Origin: Roseburia rectibacter
GTDB lineage: Bacteria > Bacillota > Clostridia > Lachnospirales > Lachnospiraceae
Direction of reading: 5' to 3'
Assembly (NCBI RefSeq): GCF_014287515.2
Contig: NZ_CP092473.1
Span: 3,445,501-3,509,500 of the forward strand
DNA: 64,000 bases
Part shown: piece after piece, positions 37,507-46,290 of the stretch
Layout of the letters: the number at the start of each line of letters is the position of its first letter
How positions within the stretch are numbered: position 1 is the first letter of the stretch
Position numbers and translations under genes: made by a program
Notes under the pieces: model-generated
Told to the model about the DNA's origin: nothing
What the model saw: only the letters and a program-made list of their open reading frames with translations
Databases searched by the model: none

Positions 37507-38383
37507 TAATCTGTATTTTCCTGTTTTAAATATCTCTTCTTACTGGAAAAACCTCTTCCGGACACTTCACTGACTTTATTGATAATCACAAAGGCATCCG
37601 GGTCTACTTCATGGATCAGTTTTTCCGTTCTGGCAAGCTCACGCATAGATACCACAGTCAGAAGCATCATTGTATTGTTTCTTAAAAATCCGGTCTCACT
37701 GTTTAACAGCGTCACACCGCGGTCGATATCATTTAACACTGCCGTGCGGATCTCATCAATATGGCTGCTGACAACCTTGATCTGCATTTTTGCAGTACCA
37801 AGCATCAGACATTTATCCAGTACTGCACTGTATACGATCACAAGCAGGATACCGTAAAGCACCTGCTCTCCACTGCTGTGAAATACCTGAAGCAGTAAGA
37901 TCAGCATATCAAATACATAAACAGAACTTGAAACCGGGATCTTAAAATACTTATTTAAGATCAAAGGCGGGATATCCATACCTCCTGTGGAAGCTCCCAT
38001 TCTGATGACAAGTCCGATCGCTGCCCCGATACAGATACCTCCAAAGACCGTGCAAAGGATCAGATCATCTGTGATACGGTAACCACCAAGCAGTCTCGTG
38101 ATCAATTCGAGTGCGATCGGGTAACTGAACGTACTCACGACCGTATTTGCCGCAAATTTCCATCCAAATGCAAAAAAACCGATCAGAAACATAATCGTAT
38201 TAAACACAAGCACAAACACGGTGACCGGTGTGTGAAAAACATCATTGACAAACAATGCGATACCTGTCGTTCCACCTGTGATAAGCCGCTTGGTAAAATA
38301 AACATTGCAATTCCAAACGCATAAATACAGTTTCCAAATATTACGATGAGCGTTTCCACTACTCTTTTTAAAATCTGCTTCAT
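37506..38383 (-). pseudogene. YitT family membrane protein, interrupted by a frameshift
   Basis: Two frames together make one YitT protein. The N-terminal part starts at ATG 38383 (MKQILKRVVETLIVIFGNCI, then FGIAMFILPSG). The rest, LITGGTTGIALFVNDVF onward, is in another frame ending at 37506 with the C-terminal DUF2179-like domain (MQIKVVSSHIDEIRTAV). One base is missing at about 38284-38290, between the GG of the Ser-Gly codons and CTTATC. The remaining sequence is undamaged, so a recent mutation or an assembly error is likely. YitT proteins are conserved membrane proteins of unclear transport function. Confidence 0.85.
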
Positions 38384-38417
38384 AAAAATCCTCATTTCTG
38401 CATGTGAAAAATCTTAT
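38381..38417 (-). repeat. Hairpin/SD module before yitT
   Basis: Minus strand: AAGATTTTTCACATGCAGAAATGAGGATTTTTATG. It shares the TTTTCACA.GCAG.AATGAGGAT core with the copy at 37464. It overlaps the end of the upstream membrane-protein gene (stop at 38414). Confidence 0.55.
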
Positions 38418-38899
38418 TCTTCGCGATCTTCATCCATGACATCTTCTTCGTATTCGTCATATGCTCTCTGATGTCTCTTTTTACTGCGGTTTTGATCCTG
38501 ATGTGTCGTATCACGGATCAGACTTAAGATTCCCTTGTAAATCTCACGTATAATCGCAAAGACAAAAAACATCACAATAAACCCGACTACACCAAAGACA
38601 ATATCTGCAAACTCCATATTACCGGTGTTCGTTACCTTCTGACCGATCTCGATCGCAAACGTGATCACGATGATCAGCGTAAAAACATAAATCCATGCGA
38701 TCACCATGACATGATCGTGTTTTGCAAGCCATTTAAAAACCGGATACACCACAAAAATAAACATCATTCCCAAAATTCCAATGACCAAAAAATGCAGTTC
38801 CTTGTCGCTGAAATTGTATTCATATGCATCGTTTAAACGAAGCAGATAACTGTGTATCTTTGCGAGCAGTTCCACGATACCATAAAGTAATTCTTTCAT
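38414..38899 (-). CDS. Three- to four-TM membrane protein, unidentified
   Basis: 161 residues from ATG 38899 (GGAGAT upstream, part of a hairpin/SD module). Hydrophobic segments at about 35-55, 64-84 and 95-125, then a basic/acidic tail (RSKKRHQRAYDEYEEDVMDEDREE). No family recognised. It is the first gene of a run yitT, LysR, metNIQ on the same strand, but the metNIQ promoter and leader separate it functionally. Confidence 0.5.
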   Translation of the reverse strand: MKELLYGIVELLAKIHSYLLRLNDAYEYNFSDKELHFLVIGILGMMFIFVVYPVFKWLAKHDHVMVIAWIYVFTLIIVITFAIEIGQKVTNTGNMEFADIVFGVVGFIVMFFVFAIIREIYKGILSLIRDTTHQDQNRSKKRHQRAYDEYEEDVMDEDREE

Positions 38900-38990
38900 A
38901 AAAATCTCCATTCTTGCGCTGTCTTTTGCGCATATCAAGTTTGTGTGTAAGCACAAATCTTGTGTGTGAAATATCTTATTTTCACACTGA
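38897..38990 (-). repeat. Extended hairpin/SD module before the 38414-38899 gene
   Basis: Minus strand: a hairpin of GTGTGAAAAT and ATTTCACAC (about 38967-38990), then repeated ACACAA/TTGTGC elements, and CGCAAGAATGGAGATTTTTATG at the start codon. Same building blocks as the copies at 37464 and 38381 but with about 40 bp inserted. Confidence 0.5.
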
Positions 38991-39106
38991 TCTCTTTCTG
39001 CCGGAAATTATCGTAATATATCTTTTTTAATTTGTAAAGGCAGAATCCTGCCCGGAGGGCTTTTTATATAATAGGGTATTTCAACGAATTTTGCTATTAC
39101 ATAAAA

Positions 39107-39134
39107 ATACCCGGAATCCTAAGACTCCGGGTAT
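39107..39134 (-). terminator. Terminator of the 41-aa protein gene
   Basis: Minus-strand stem ATACCCGGA / TCCGGGTAT with a 10-nt loop followed by TTTTTA. Confidence 0.85.
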
Positions 39135-39159
39135 CTCTCATCTACTTTGTAACCACTCA

Positions 39160-39285
39160 TCAATATACATGTTTCTTTGACTTATGTGTCTCTCTTGCCT
39201 CTTCTACTGCGGCATGATCTGCAATATTGATCTTGGCTGCCACCTTTTTCTTTTTTAATGGATGTTTTGGATTCTTATCTGACAT
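39160..39285 (-). CDS. Small basic 41-aa protein
   Basis: ATG 39285 is preceded by AAAGGAAG at 8-bp distance, and a strong terminator follows 26 bp after the stop, so this is a free-standing transcription unit. The peptide begins MSDKNPKHPLKKKKVAAK, continues with NIADHAAVEEARE and ends SKKHVY. No hydrophobic segment; Lys/His rich at both ends. Family and function unknown. Confidence 0.6.
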   Translation of the reverse strand: MSDKNPKHPLKKKKVAAKINIADHAAVEEARETHKSKKHVY

Positions 39286-39437
39286 ACTATACGCTTCCTT
39301 TCTGCATATCATCTTTCATCCTTTTTACTTTATTTCCTTGCTTCGGTTACGTTATAGCACTATAAATCAGCAAAGTCAAGTATTATCCATCTGTTTTTTT
39401 GATATTTTATCATTTCTTATTAATTTTCAGATTTTTT

Positions 39438-39692
39438 TTACAATTCATAATCTGCACCTAACGCAGCATAATATACACGAAATCCATGCCGCTTCTTCTC
39501 CACATAGTCCATCCGGATAAGCAGATTAATAAATTCCTGTATCATGTTCTTCTCTCAGCGTCTGTTATATACTTCATTCACTGCATCTGTTAATTCAGCG
39601 GTACACATTTCCTCATTTCTGTCCCACAGGATATTTAAGATCATATTTGCTGTGTCCGGAAGATTGTCTAAAAATACACTTTCCAACTCCAT
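39438..39692 (-). pseudogene. BlaI/MecI-type repressor remnant with in-frame TGA
   Basis: From ATG 39692 (AGGAG upstream) the frame reads a winged-helix repressor: ANMILNILWDRNEEMCTAEL, then NEVYNRR, then TGA (39555-39557), then EKNMIQEFINLLIRMDYVEKK and GFRVYYAALGADYEL to a TAA at 39438. The TGA lies where this fold commonly has a tryptophan, so a TGG to TGA change is likely. No partner sensor peptidase gene nearby. The short length (84 codons) suggests a small or already truncated regulator. Confidence 0.6.
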
Positions 39693-39857
39693 CACTCTGC
39701 TCCTCATCTTTCGTAATGCTCCGGCACTTATTGAAACCGTTGCTTTCTGCCCATGAGTTTAGCATAGATTTGACGGCATTAAAATAGAAATGTTCTATAT
39801 TCTCTTTAACTCGTCCTTTCTGTATTCTACATTCTTAATTTATAAGATTTTTTATCC

Positions 39858-40793
39858 TCAGGCATCAATTCCAAGTTCCGCAGGGAGGAATCGCGGACAG
39901 ACATTTTCGGATGATGTGATCACGGATGCAGCCAGACGTGTTCCAATCTCTACTGCTTCTTCCAACGTTTTCTGATATGTCAGTCCACTTGCCACACCTG
40001 CGCAGAACGCATCACCCGCTCCTGTCGTATCTTTTACCTGTACCTTTTTTGCCGGGCACACTCCATAAATACCTTCCCTGTCCGCATATACTGCACCCTT
40101 GCCGCCCATGGTAACGACCATGGAAGGAATATTGGCACGTTTTACACAGCCTGCAAGGATCTCTGCAAGTTCTTCCGGTGTCTTTTCACTGTAATCATCA
40201 GAAAAAAACATTCCTGCCTCTAACTGGTTGCAGATAAAGCAGTCAAATTTCCGCAGAAAATCTCTTCTCTCTGCCGCAATACTCATATTGCTGACAACCC
40301 CGTAAAGCGGTTTTTTGAATTTTTCACACAAATTCACGACTTTTTTGACGATCTCTTTATCCATATCCACTTCAATCACAACGGAATCAGCATTTTCAAA
40401 AATCTCATTCCCTGATTTTTCCAGCACATCAAGGATCGGCATCAGATTCGGTCTCTGCGAGATCGAACCGGCAACATCTCCGTGATGATCAAATACCGCA
40501 AGCCAGGTTCCCATTCCATTTGGAATCGTCAGCATGTATTCTGTATTTACTTTATGATTCTGTAGTTTGTGAATGACCTCACTTCCAAGTGCTGAATCAT
40601 CCACGATTCCCAGAAATGTAGGCCGCAGTTCGATATTGGCGATATCTTCCACAACATTACGGCTGACACCTCCATGGATATATTCAATTCTTCCTGCATT
40701 TCTTCCGTCCGGAATATAAATATCTTCCGGAAATCCTTTAATATCCACAAATACCGCACCAATTACTACGATTCCATTTTTATTTACTGCCAT
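39858..40793 (-). CDS. PfkB-family carbohydrate (or nucleoside) kinase
   Basis: 311 residues. N-terminal VIGAVFVDIKGFP, substrate region HGGVSRNVVEDIANI, and the C-terminal PfkB signature VKDTTGAGDAFCAGVASGL (catalytic Asp in GAGD, about 253-256). The GGVSRN.AE-like motif with short length is close to pseudouridine or ribokinase-type enzymes; substrate undetermined. It is 20 bp after a small acidic protein and at the end of the gltS gene run. Confidence 0.85.
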   Translation of the reverse strand: MAVNKNGIVVIGAVFVDIKGFPEDIYIPDGRNAGRIEYIHGGVSRNVVEDIANIELRPTFLGIVDDSALGSEVIHKLQNHKVNTEYMLTIPNGMGTWLAVFDHHGDVAGSISQRPNLMPILDVLEKSGNEIFENADSVVIEVDMDKEIVKKVVNLCEKFKKPLYGVVSNMSIAAERRDFLRKFDCFICNQLEAGMFFSDDYSEKTPEELAEILAGCVKRANIPSMVVTMGGKGAVYADREGIYGVCPAKKVQVKDTTGAGDAFCAGVASGLTYQKTLEEAVEIGTRLAASVITSSENVCPRFLPAELGIDA

Positions 40794-40813
40794 CTGTTAA
40801 AATTACCTTTCTG

Positions 40814-40993
40814 CTATTTTTTTCTGATATGAATCTCCGGGATTGCCACACTGTCATAGGTGATTCCCGGCTTTTTGTCCTCTTCCTCTGCTGCTTCTTC
40901 CGGCTCATGTGTATGGATCTCCGGGACTGCAAGATTATCATAAGTCAGATTATATTCGTGACCTTTCTCTCTTTTCTTTCTGAATTTAAACAT
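40814..40993 (-). CDS. Small protein with internal duplication
   Basis: 59 residues from ATG 40993 (GGAGATG upstream). After a basic start (MFKFRKKREKG) it contains two copies of one motif, LTYDNLAVPEIH and ITYDSVAIPEIH, joined by an acidic linker (EPEEAAEEEDKKPG). It lies between gltS (21 bp) and the kinase. No family recognised. The duplication and the good spacing argue that it is a real gene; short repeated YDxxAxPEIH units suggest a binding peptide. Confidence 0.55.
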   Translation of the reverse strand: MFKFRKKREKGHEYNLTYDNLAVPEIHTHEPEEAAEEEDKKPGITYDSVAIPEIHIRKK

Positions 40994-41014
40994 AAACATC
41001 TCCGTTTCTTCTAT

Positions 41015-42202
41015 TTATAATATATTAATGAAAAATGTGATGACCAGACTGTTGATAAAATCTGCAAATAAACTTCCGATCAGCGGAATAATCAGGTACG
41101 CCTTTACGGAAGGGGCATATTTTTCACAAAGTACCTGCATGTTTGCCATAGCATTCGGTGTCGCTCCCATTCCAAATCCACAGGTTCCTGCTGCAAGTAC
41201 TGCTGCATCATAGTCTCTTCCCATCACATAAAATACTACAAATTTTGTAAATACACAGATAAGTATCGCCTGAACTGCTAACAATATGATAAGCGGCAGA
41301 GCAAGTGATGCAAGCTGCCAGAGTTTTAATGTGATCATTGCCATTCCAAGAAACAGTGACAGGGAAATACCACCGATATCATTGATCTCACCCATATGGA
41401 TCACAAATTTACCAGAGTATTCTCCGATATTCCGAAACAGAGCCGCAGCGATCATTGCACCGATATAAATCGGAAATGTCATTCCTGTTTTTGTCAGAAA
41501 CCAGGAAAAAACAGTTCCAAGTCCGATTGCCAGAATAAGCTGGAATACTGCCGATGCATACATATTTGTATGACGCTCATGTTTCTTCTTATCTTCCACC
41601 AAAAGACTGTCATCCTCCGGCACAACCGTATCAAGCAGGTTCTTTTTCTCAATAAGCTGCTTCCCCAGCGGCCCACCGATCAGACTTCCGGCGATCAGTC
41701 CAAAGGTCGCTGCTGCCGTACAGATCGTTGTTGCACCTTCCACATTCAGATCCTCTAAAACCGGGCCAAACGCACCCGCCGTTCCATGTCCGCCTACCAT
41801 CGGGATCGAACCGGTACACATACCGATCAGCGAATCAATGCCAAGCAGACGTGACGTTCCGATCGCAAGTAAATTCTGTGAAACGATCAGAAGAATGACA
41901 AGTCCTAAAAATCCTGCCAGTGACTTTCCTCCGCTCTTTAATACTTTCAAATTTGCCTGAAATCCTACCGAAGTAAAGAAGAATACCATACACACTTCTC
42001 TTAATGTATCATCAAAAGAAATCTCCATAATTCCGCTGCTGTAACAGATGCAGGTGACGATTGCAAACAACAGTCCCCCGACAACCGGTGCCGGGATACA
42101 GAATTTTTCCAGAACATGTATTTTTTGTTTTAAATAACTACCGAGCATCAGCACCAGCACTGAAGCTGCCAGTGTCTGATACATATCCAACTGAACTTCC
42201 AT
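41015..42202 (-). CDS. gltS: Sodium/glutamate symporter
   Basis: 395 residues with about ten membrane segments in two inverted halves. Family motifs: FCIPAPVVGGLLFAI near 34-48, TGSIPMVGGHGTAGAFGPVLE near 135-155, and GFGMGATPNAMANM near 345-358. Start ATG 42202 with AAAGGAT; upstream in-frame codons overlap the TAXI gene and are not GltS-like. Encoded directly after an orphan TAXI solute receptor and a C69 dipeptidase. Confidence 0.95.
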   Translation of the reverse strand: MEVQLDMYQTLAASVLVLMLGSYLKQKIHVLEKFCIPAPVVGGLLFAIVTCICYSSGIMEISFDDTLREVCMVFFFTSVGFQANLKVLKSGGKSLAGFLGLVILLIVSQNLLAIGTSRLLGIDSLIGMCTGSIPMVGGHGTAGAFGPVLEDLNVEGATTICTAAATFGLIAGSLIGGPLGKQLIEKKNLLDTVVPEDDSLLVEDKKKHERHTNMYASAVFQLILAIGLGTVFSWFLTKTGMTFPIYIGAMIAAALFRNIGEYSGKFVIHMGEINDIGGISLSLFLGMAMITLKLWQLASLALPLIILLAVQAILICVFTKFVVFYVMGRDYDAAVLAAGTCGFGMGATPNAMANMQVLCEKYAPSVKAYLIIPLIGSLFADFINSLVITFFINIL

Positions 42203-42255
42203 ATTTATCCTTTCAATCTTAATTTCCAAACCGTATCTGATATTCAGATCCGTAT

Positions 42256-43215
42256 CTACTCTGTCGGCACCTCGATGCCGCATTCTGCATAGTATGCTGC
42301 CGCCCCCTTATGAAATGGGATCGTGATTCCCCCGATCGCAGACTGCTCATCCTCTTTTAGTCCGATCGATGTCGCATATCTGATATCCTGTTCATGAGAA
42401 AACAGAAGTGCCGTCAGCTCCTTTACCGTATCCGCGGATAAACTGTCACCAGCTAACAGCACTGCTTGTACAGACAGTGTTTTTACATCTTCCGTCTGAC
42501 CGTTATAGGTACCTGCCGGGATCGTATATTCGGAATAGAACGGATATGCAGCCTTTAATCTGTCCCTGCATTTTACATCGATACTTAAAAGCCGTATTCC
42601 GCACTCCTTTGCGAGTTCCCCGATCACCGTTGTCTGTGTGCCAGCAGTGCAGAAAAATGCATCTATCTCACCCGCTGCAAGTTTTGCTGCCGCTTCCGTA
42701 TAATCTAAATTAACAGTCTCTGTCATATCCGTGCTGATACCCTGTGCGAGCAGGATCTGTTTTGCATTCCGCTCTGTTCCTGACTCCTCCGCTCCGATAC
42801 TGATCGTTTTTCCAAGGAGATCATCTAATGATGTAATATCCGAATCTGCTCTCACCACGATCTGACATGCCTCCGGGTAAAGTGCTGCAACCGCTTTATA
42901 TCCCTGATATGCTTTATCACGAAATTCCCCTGTTCCATGATAGGCTTCCTCCACCAGGTCTGCCTGCGCAATTCCCAGTTCTATATATTTTCCGGAAAGA
43001 AGTCTGATATTTGCCGCCGATCCGGCAGTATTTCTTGTTTCAAGTTTATAAGAAAAATCCTCTTTATTTGCAAGACTGACAAATGCATTGGAAAATGAAT
43101 CATACATTCCACCAATGCCCGCAGCTCCAAAACGGATCGTTTTCCGGTTCATACTGCATCCTGCCAACAATAAAATCATTGCCAGCCCAAGAAAAATATA
43201 ACGACCTTTTTTCAA
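42256..43215 (-). CDS. TAXI-family TRAP solute receptor (lipoprotein), no TRAP permease nearby
   Basis: 319 residues. Lipobox LLAGC (Cys20), then IRFGAAGIGGMYDSFSNAF, ETRNTAGSAANIRLLSGKYIELGIAQADLVEEAYHG and the TAXI core ISIGAEESGTERNAKQILLAQG. TAXI receptors normally feed a TRAP membrane protein; characterised ones bind glutamate or other carboxylates. Here no DctQM gene is present and gltS follows with 53 bp between. A functional link to GltS is an inference. Confidence 0.88.
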   Translation of the reverse strand: MKKGRYIFLGLAMILLLAGCSMNRKTIRFGAAGIGGMYDSFSNAFVSLANKEDFSYKLETRNTAGSAANIRLLSGKYIELGIAQADLVEEAYHGTGEFRDKAYQGYKAVAALYPEACQIVVRADSDITSLDDLLGKTISIGAEESGTERNAKQILLAQGISTDMTETVNLDYTEAAAKLAAGEIDAFFCTAGTQTTVIGELAKECGIRLLSIDVKCRDRLKAAYPFYSEYTIPAGTYNGQTEDVKTLSVQAVLLAGDSLSADTVKELTALLFSHEQDIRYATSIGLKEDEQSAIGGITIPFHKGAAAYYAECGIEVPTE

Positions 43216-43254
43216 ATTATCTCTTCTCCTTTTCCATTTCCTTTTATCTGCAGG

Positions 43255-44739
43255 TTATGCATCCGATCTGGCATATGCATTCTTCATCTGACCACTCAGC
43301 TCAAACAGCACTTTATCGAGCGTGTCTGCCGTCTCTTTCTTTAACATTCCTGCAACTGCACGATTTGCCTCATGCCGGATCTCTTTTCTTTTTGCTGCAT
43401 CGGTTTCTTTTGAAAGCAGATCATCATACCGGTTGATCAGTTCATGACCTTTTGCCAGTACATGCTCTTTATATCTTTCAATATGGAATACCGAACTCCG
43501 GTAAGACGCATCAGCCATTGCCGCGATCATTCTGCTCGACCAGTAAAAATTATCTGTAGAAACCTCATCTGTGGTATTGCAAAGGTAATCCGGGGTCTCA
43601 TCAATATCTGCATAAAATGGAACCAGCACGTTGAACGCATTGGATGCAAATGCGATCCACTCGATCACATTACAGTCATGCTCCATCTCAGGGCGCATCT
43701 GGATCACTGCCAAAAAGTCATTGCGGTTGATCCCAATCGAACGGTATGCGCCACGCATATTTTTCTCTCCGTATGCCGCATACGGATCGTACGGTGTCCC
43801 CTGAAAATGGGAGGACAGTACATATTTTACATCTTCCACCGTAATTTTCTTTTCCGGTACCATGCACCACGGGATATCATCCGACTGCGGTGTATAGTCC
43901 GCATTTTCTCCATCCCAGACTTTTGTATGGGGATTTAAACAACGCTCCATATACCATGCTCTCGGTGTATTGTATACGTGATCTGCATCATCGTGGCTGC
44001 CAAATGCATCACGCGGATTCAGGCTGCCATCCATTGAGAGGTTCAGATGATTTTTTTCTATAAATTCTTTCATATCAGAAGAACACATATATTCTTTCTG
44101 TTCAGATAGTGCATCTTCAAGATCAAACTGATCAATACCAAGCTGATTTGGCATGACAACGTACACATCATCCGGCACCCTTCTTGCGATCCAGTGATGC
44201 CCACCGATCGTCTCAAGCCACCAGATCTCATCCTGATCCTGAAAAGCGATTCCGTTCATCTCATAGGTGCCGTACTGTTCTAACAGAGAACCAAGGCGTT
44301 TCACACCCTCTCTTGCACTGCGGATATACGGCAGAACGATACATACGATATCCTCCTCGCCGATCCCGCCAGGTACTTCTTCTTTTCCATCTTCCGGCGG
44401 CTGAATTTCAACTAACGGATCTGCTCCAAGCACACGCGGATTTGATGTGATCGTCTCCGTTGCCGTCATCGCAACATTTGCCTCATTGACACCTGCCGCT
44501 GCCCAGATACCTTCCCCATCCACGGCATTCGGCACTGCCGTATAACGCATCGGATCATCCGGAAGTTCAATCGTCACATGCGAAAGAACAGATTTATATG
44601 TTTTCGGCTGCTCATCCGGATGGACAACAACAAATTTCTTCGGTGTAAAATGTCCGGAACCGGAATCATCATTTCTCGCGATCATTGTAGATCCGTCATA
44701 GGATGCATTTTTTCCAACAAGTATTGTAGTACACGCCAT
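43255..44739 (-). CDS. pepD: C69-family dipeptidase
   Basis: 494 residues. The Ntn-hydrolase nucleophile Cys3 (MACTTILVGKNAS) is near the N-terminus, followed by GSTMIARNDDSG and the conserved NEANVAMTATETI. Hydrolyses dipeptides, with broad specificity in lactic acid bacteria. No signal peptide, so cytoplasmic. 39 bp upstream of the TAXI receptor; together with gltS the operon suggests amino-acid (possibly glutamate) supply. Confidence 0.92.
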   Translation of the reverse strand: MACTTILVGKNASYDGSTMIARNDDSGSGHFTPKKFVVVHPDEQPKTYKSVLSHVTIELPDDPMRYTAVPNAVDGEGIWAAAGVNEANVAMTATETITSNPRVLGADPLVEIQPPEDGKEEVPGGIGEEDIVCIVLPYIRSAREGVKRLGSLLEQYGTYEMNGIAFQDQDEIWWLETIGGHHWIARRVPDDVYVVMPNQLGIDQFDLEDALSEQKEYMCSSDMKEFIEKNHLNLSMDGSLNPRDAFGSHDDADHVYNTPRAWYMERCLNPHTKVWDGENADYTPQSDDIPWCMVPEKKITVEDVKYVLSSHFQGTPYDPYAAYGEKNMRGAYRSIGINRNDFLAVIQMRPEMEHDCNVIEWIAFASNAFNVLVPFYADIDETPDYLCNTTDEVSTDNFYWSSRMIAAMADASYRSSVFHIERYKEHVLAKGHELINRYDDLLSKETDAAKRKEIRHEANRAVAGMLKKETADTLDKVLFELSGQMKNAYARSDA

Positions 44740-44767
44740 TTTTATTATCTCCTCTCGCGTATTTTAT

Positions 44768-45385
44768 CTATTCTGCTTCATCATAGAAAATTTTGTCTTT
44801 TTCCAATACTGTCCCAACACCGTCTTTTACTTCAACGATGCAGACAGAACAGTTTTTCGGAATGCCGCCACGCCAGATATCCTCTTTGTCTTCATAAAAA
44901 TTAGCTAAAAGACAGCGTCCGGCTGCCCCATGTGTTGATATAAAGATCGTGGCATTTTCATATGCCTTGTTCTGTACCAGCGACTGATAAAAATCTTCGG
45001 TCCGTTTTAAAACATCTTTAAAACTTTCTCCGCCCGGTGCTTTCATACAGTGATAAGGATCATTGTAAAATTTATCAATAAAATCCGGTGGAAGAACTTT
45101 GCTGTCTTTCACACATTCTCCCTCCCAGTCGCCAAAAGAAAGTTCTATGATACGTCTGTCTGTGATCATCGGAAGATGTCTGCCCGCCATCACAAGCTCT
45201 GCTGTCTGTTTTGCTCGGATCAGCGGGCTGGAAATGACAAGATCAAAATCAATGTCTTTCATTCCTTCACCTGTCAGTTCTGCCAGACGCACACCTGCGT
45301 CATTTAACATGATATCATGCTGTCCCTGCAGTTTTTTCTCTTTATTCCACGATGTTTCACCGTGTCTGATTATGTATAATTTCAT
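44768..45385 (-). CDS. Histidine phosphatase family protein
   Basis: 205 residues from ATG 45385 (AAAGGC upstream); the frame is open to 45595 but only MKLYIIRHGETSWN fits the family start. Catalytic RHGE at 7-10, SPLIRAKQTAEL near 55-66 and the second His in STHGAAGR. Phosphoglycerate-mutase-like or small-molecule phosphatase; substrate unknown. Ends 28 bp before pepD. Confidence 0.9.
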   Translation of the reverse strand: MKLYIIRHGETSWNKEKKLQGQHDIMLNDAGVRLAELTGEGMKDIDFDLVISSPLIRAKQTAELVMAGRHLPMITDRRIIELSFGDWEGECVKDSKVLPPDFIDKFYNDPYHCMKAPGGESFKDVLKRTEDFYQSLVQNKAYENATIFISTHGAAGRCLLANFYEDKEDIWRGGIPKNCSVCIVEVKDGVGTVLEKDKIFYDEAE

Positions 45386-45502
45386 ATGTTCTGCCTTTCT
45401 GTATTTTAATCTCATGCGATAGCTATTGTACCATAACGTTGTTTTATTTGAAATATGCCGGAAAACATTATATACTATTCTCATCTTATCAGAAAAGAAT
45501 AA

Positions 45503-46285
45503 TGTATTTATGGATTCGGACCAGGTACCTTTTTCTGCGGTACATGTGCACTGCTCATCCTTCTGAACAGTTTCTATGGTGTCCATTTTGGACATACAAA
45601 ACGGGCCTCCTATTTGGTAGTCTCACTGCTTACTTTTATAGAATTTCCGTTTCTTTATTATATTTATCATACAAATACGATCGTTTACATGATTTTAAGC
45701 ATCGCTGCCATCGCCATTTTCATCCCGGCCGCCCACGCCCTGATTTTTGCAGTTTTAGCAGTTTTCTGTGATGTTTTTATCGTAATTTATTCTTATTATC
45801 ATCCGGTTCCATGGGCTGCGATCACAGAACAGGAAGCATTTTACTCCACCCTTTGTTCTCTGGTAATTTCTATGTTTTGCGTATTTATGGTCACTCTGCT
45901 TTTGAAGGTTCAATATGAAAAACAGGACAGCGATCTAAGAACTCTGGGAGATCAGTTAAAAAATGCCGCTGACCACGATACACTGACTGCACTTTATAAC
46001 AGACGTTATCTGAACCAGTATTTAGAGCAGCTGATTCAAAATGATCATACTGATTTTTATGCTGTTTTACTGGATTTAGATTTTTTCAAGAAAATCAATG
46101 ACACCTATGGGCATGTATTCGGTGACGAAGTGTTGGTTACTTTCAGTCGGATTTTAGAAAAGTATCTGCCGGATGGCGGCATTGCACAATACCAAAATGG
46201 AATGGAGATTTCCACCCTCTACAGTCTCGCCGACAAAAAACTATATTGTGCAAAGAATGATAACCGGGATAAAGATGTATTTTAA
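45503..46285 (+). pseudogene. Diguanylate cyclase (GGDEF) relic lacking its active site
   Basis: Membrane N-terminus (about six hydrophobic segments), then ADHDTLTALYNRRYLNQYL and VLLDLDFFKKINDTYGHVFGDEVLVTFSRIL, the first half of a GGDEF domain. After YLPDGGIA the frame passes directly to QYQNGMEISTLYSLADKKLYCAK, the end of the domain. About 40 residues with the GGDEF motif are missing. There is also no good start codon after the TAA at 45500. Both points indicate a decayed gene. It is the only plus-strand gene in this part. Confidence 0.75.
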
Positions 46286-46290
46286 CCAGC

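Noticed and set aside
39037..39070. Plus-strand terminator-like hairpins (GGCAG/CTGCC and GCCC/GGGC followed by TTTTT)
   Set aside because: Very short stems and no plus-strand gene upstream; could be chance.
39544..39756. 70-codon plus-strand ORF
   Set aside because: Antisense to the BlaI-like remnant, which has recognisable protein motifs and a ribosome binding site.
45439..45771. 110-codon plus-strand ORF before the GGDEF relic
   Set aside because: It is in another frame of the GGDEF protein's membrane region and its translation has no membrane pattern.
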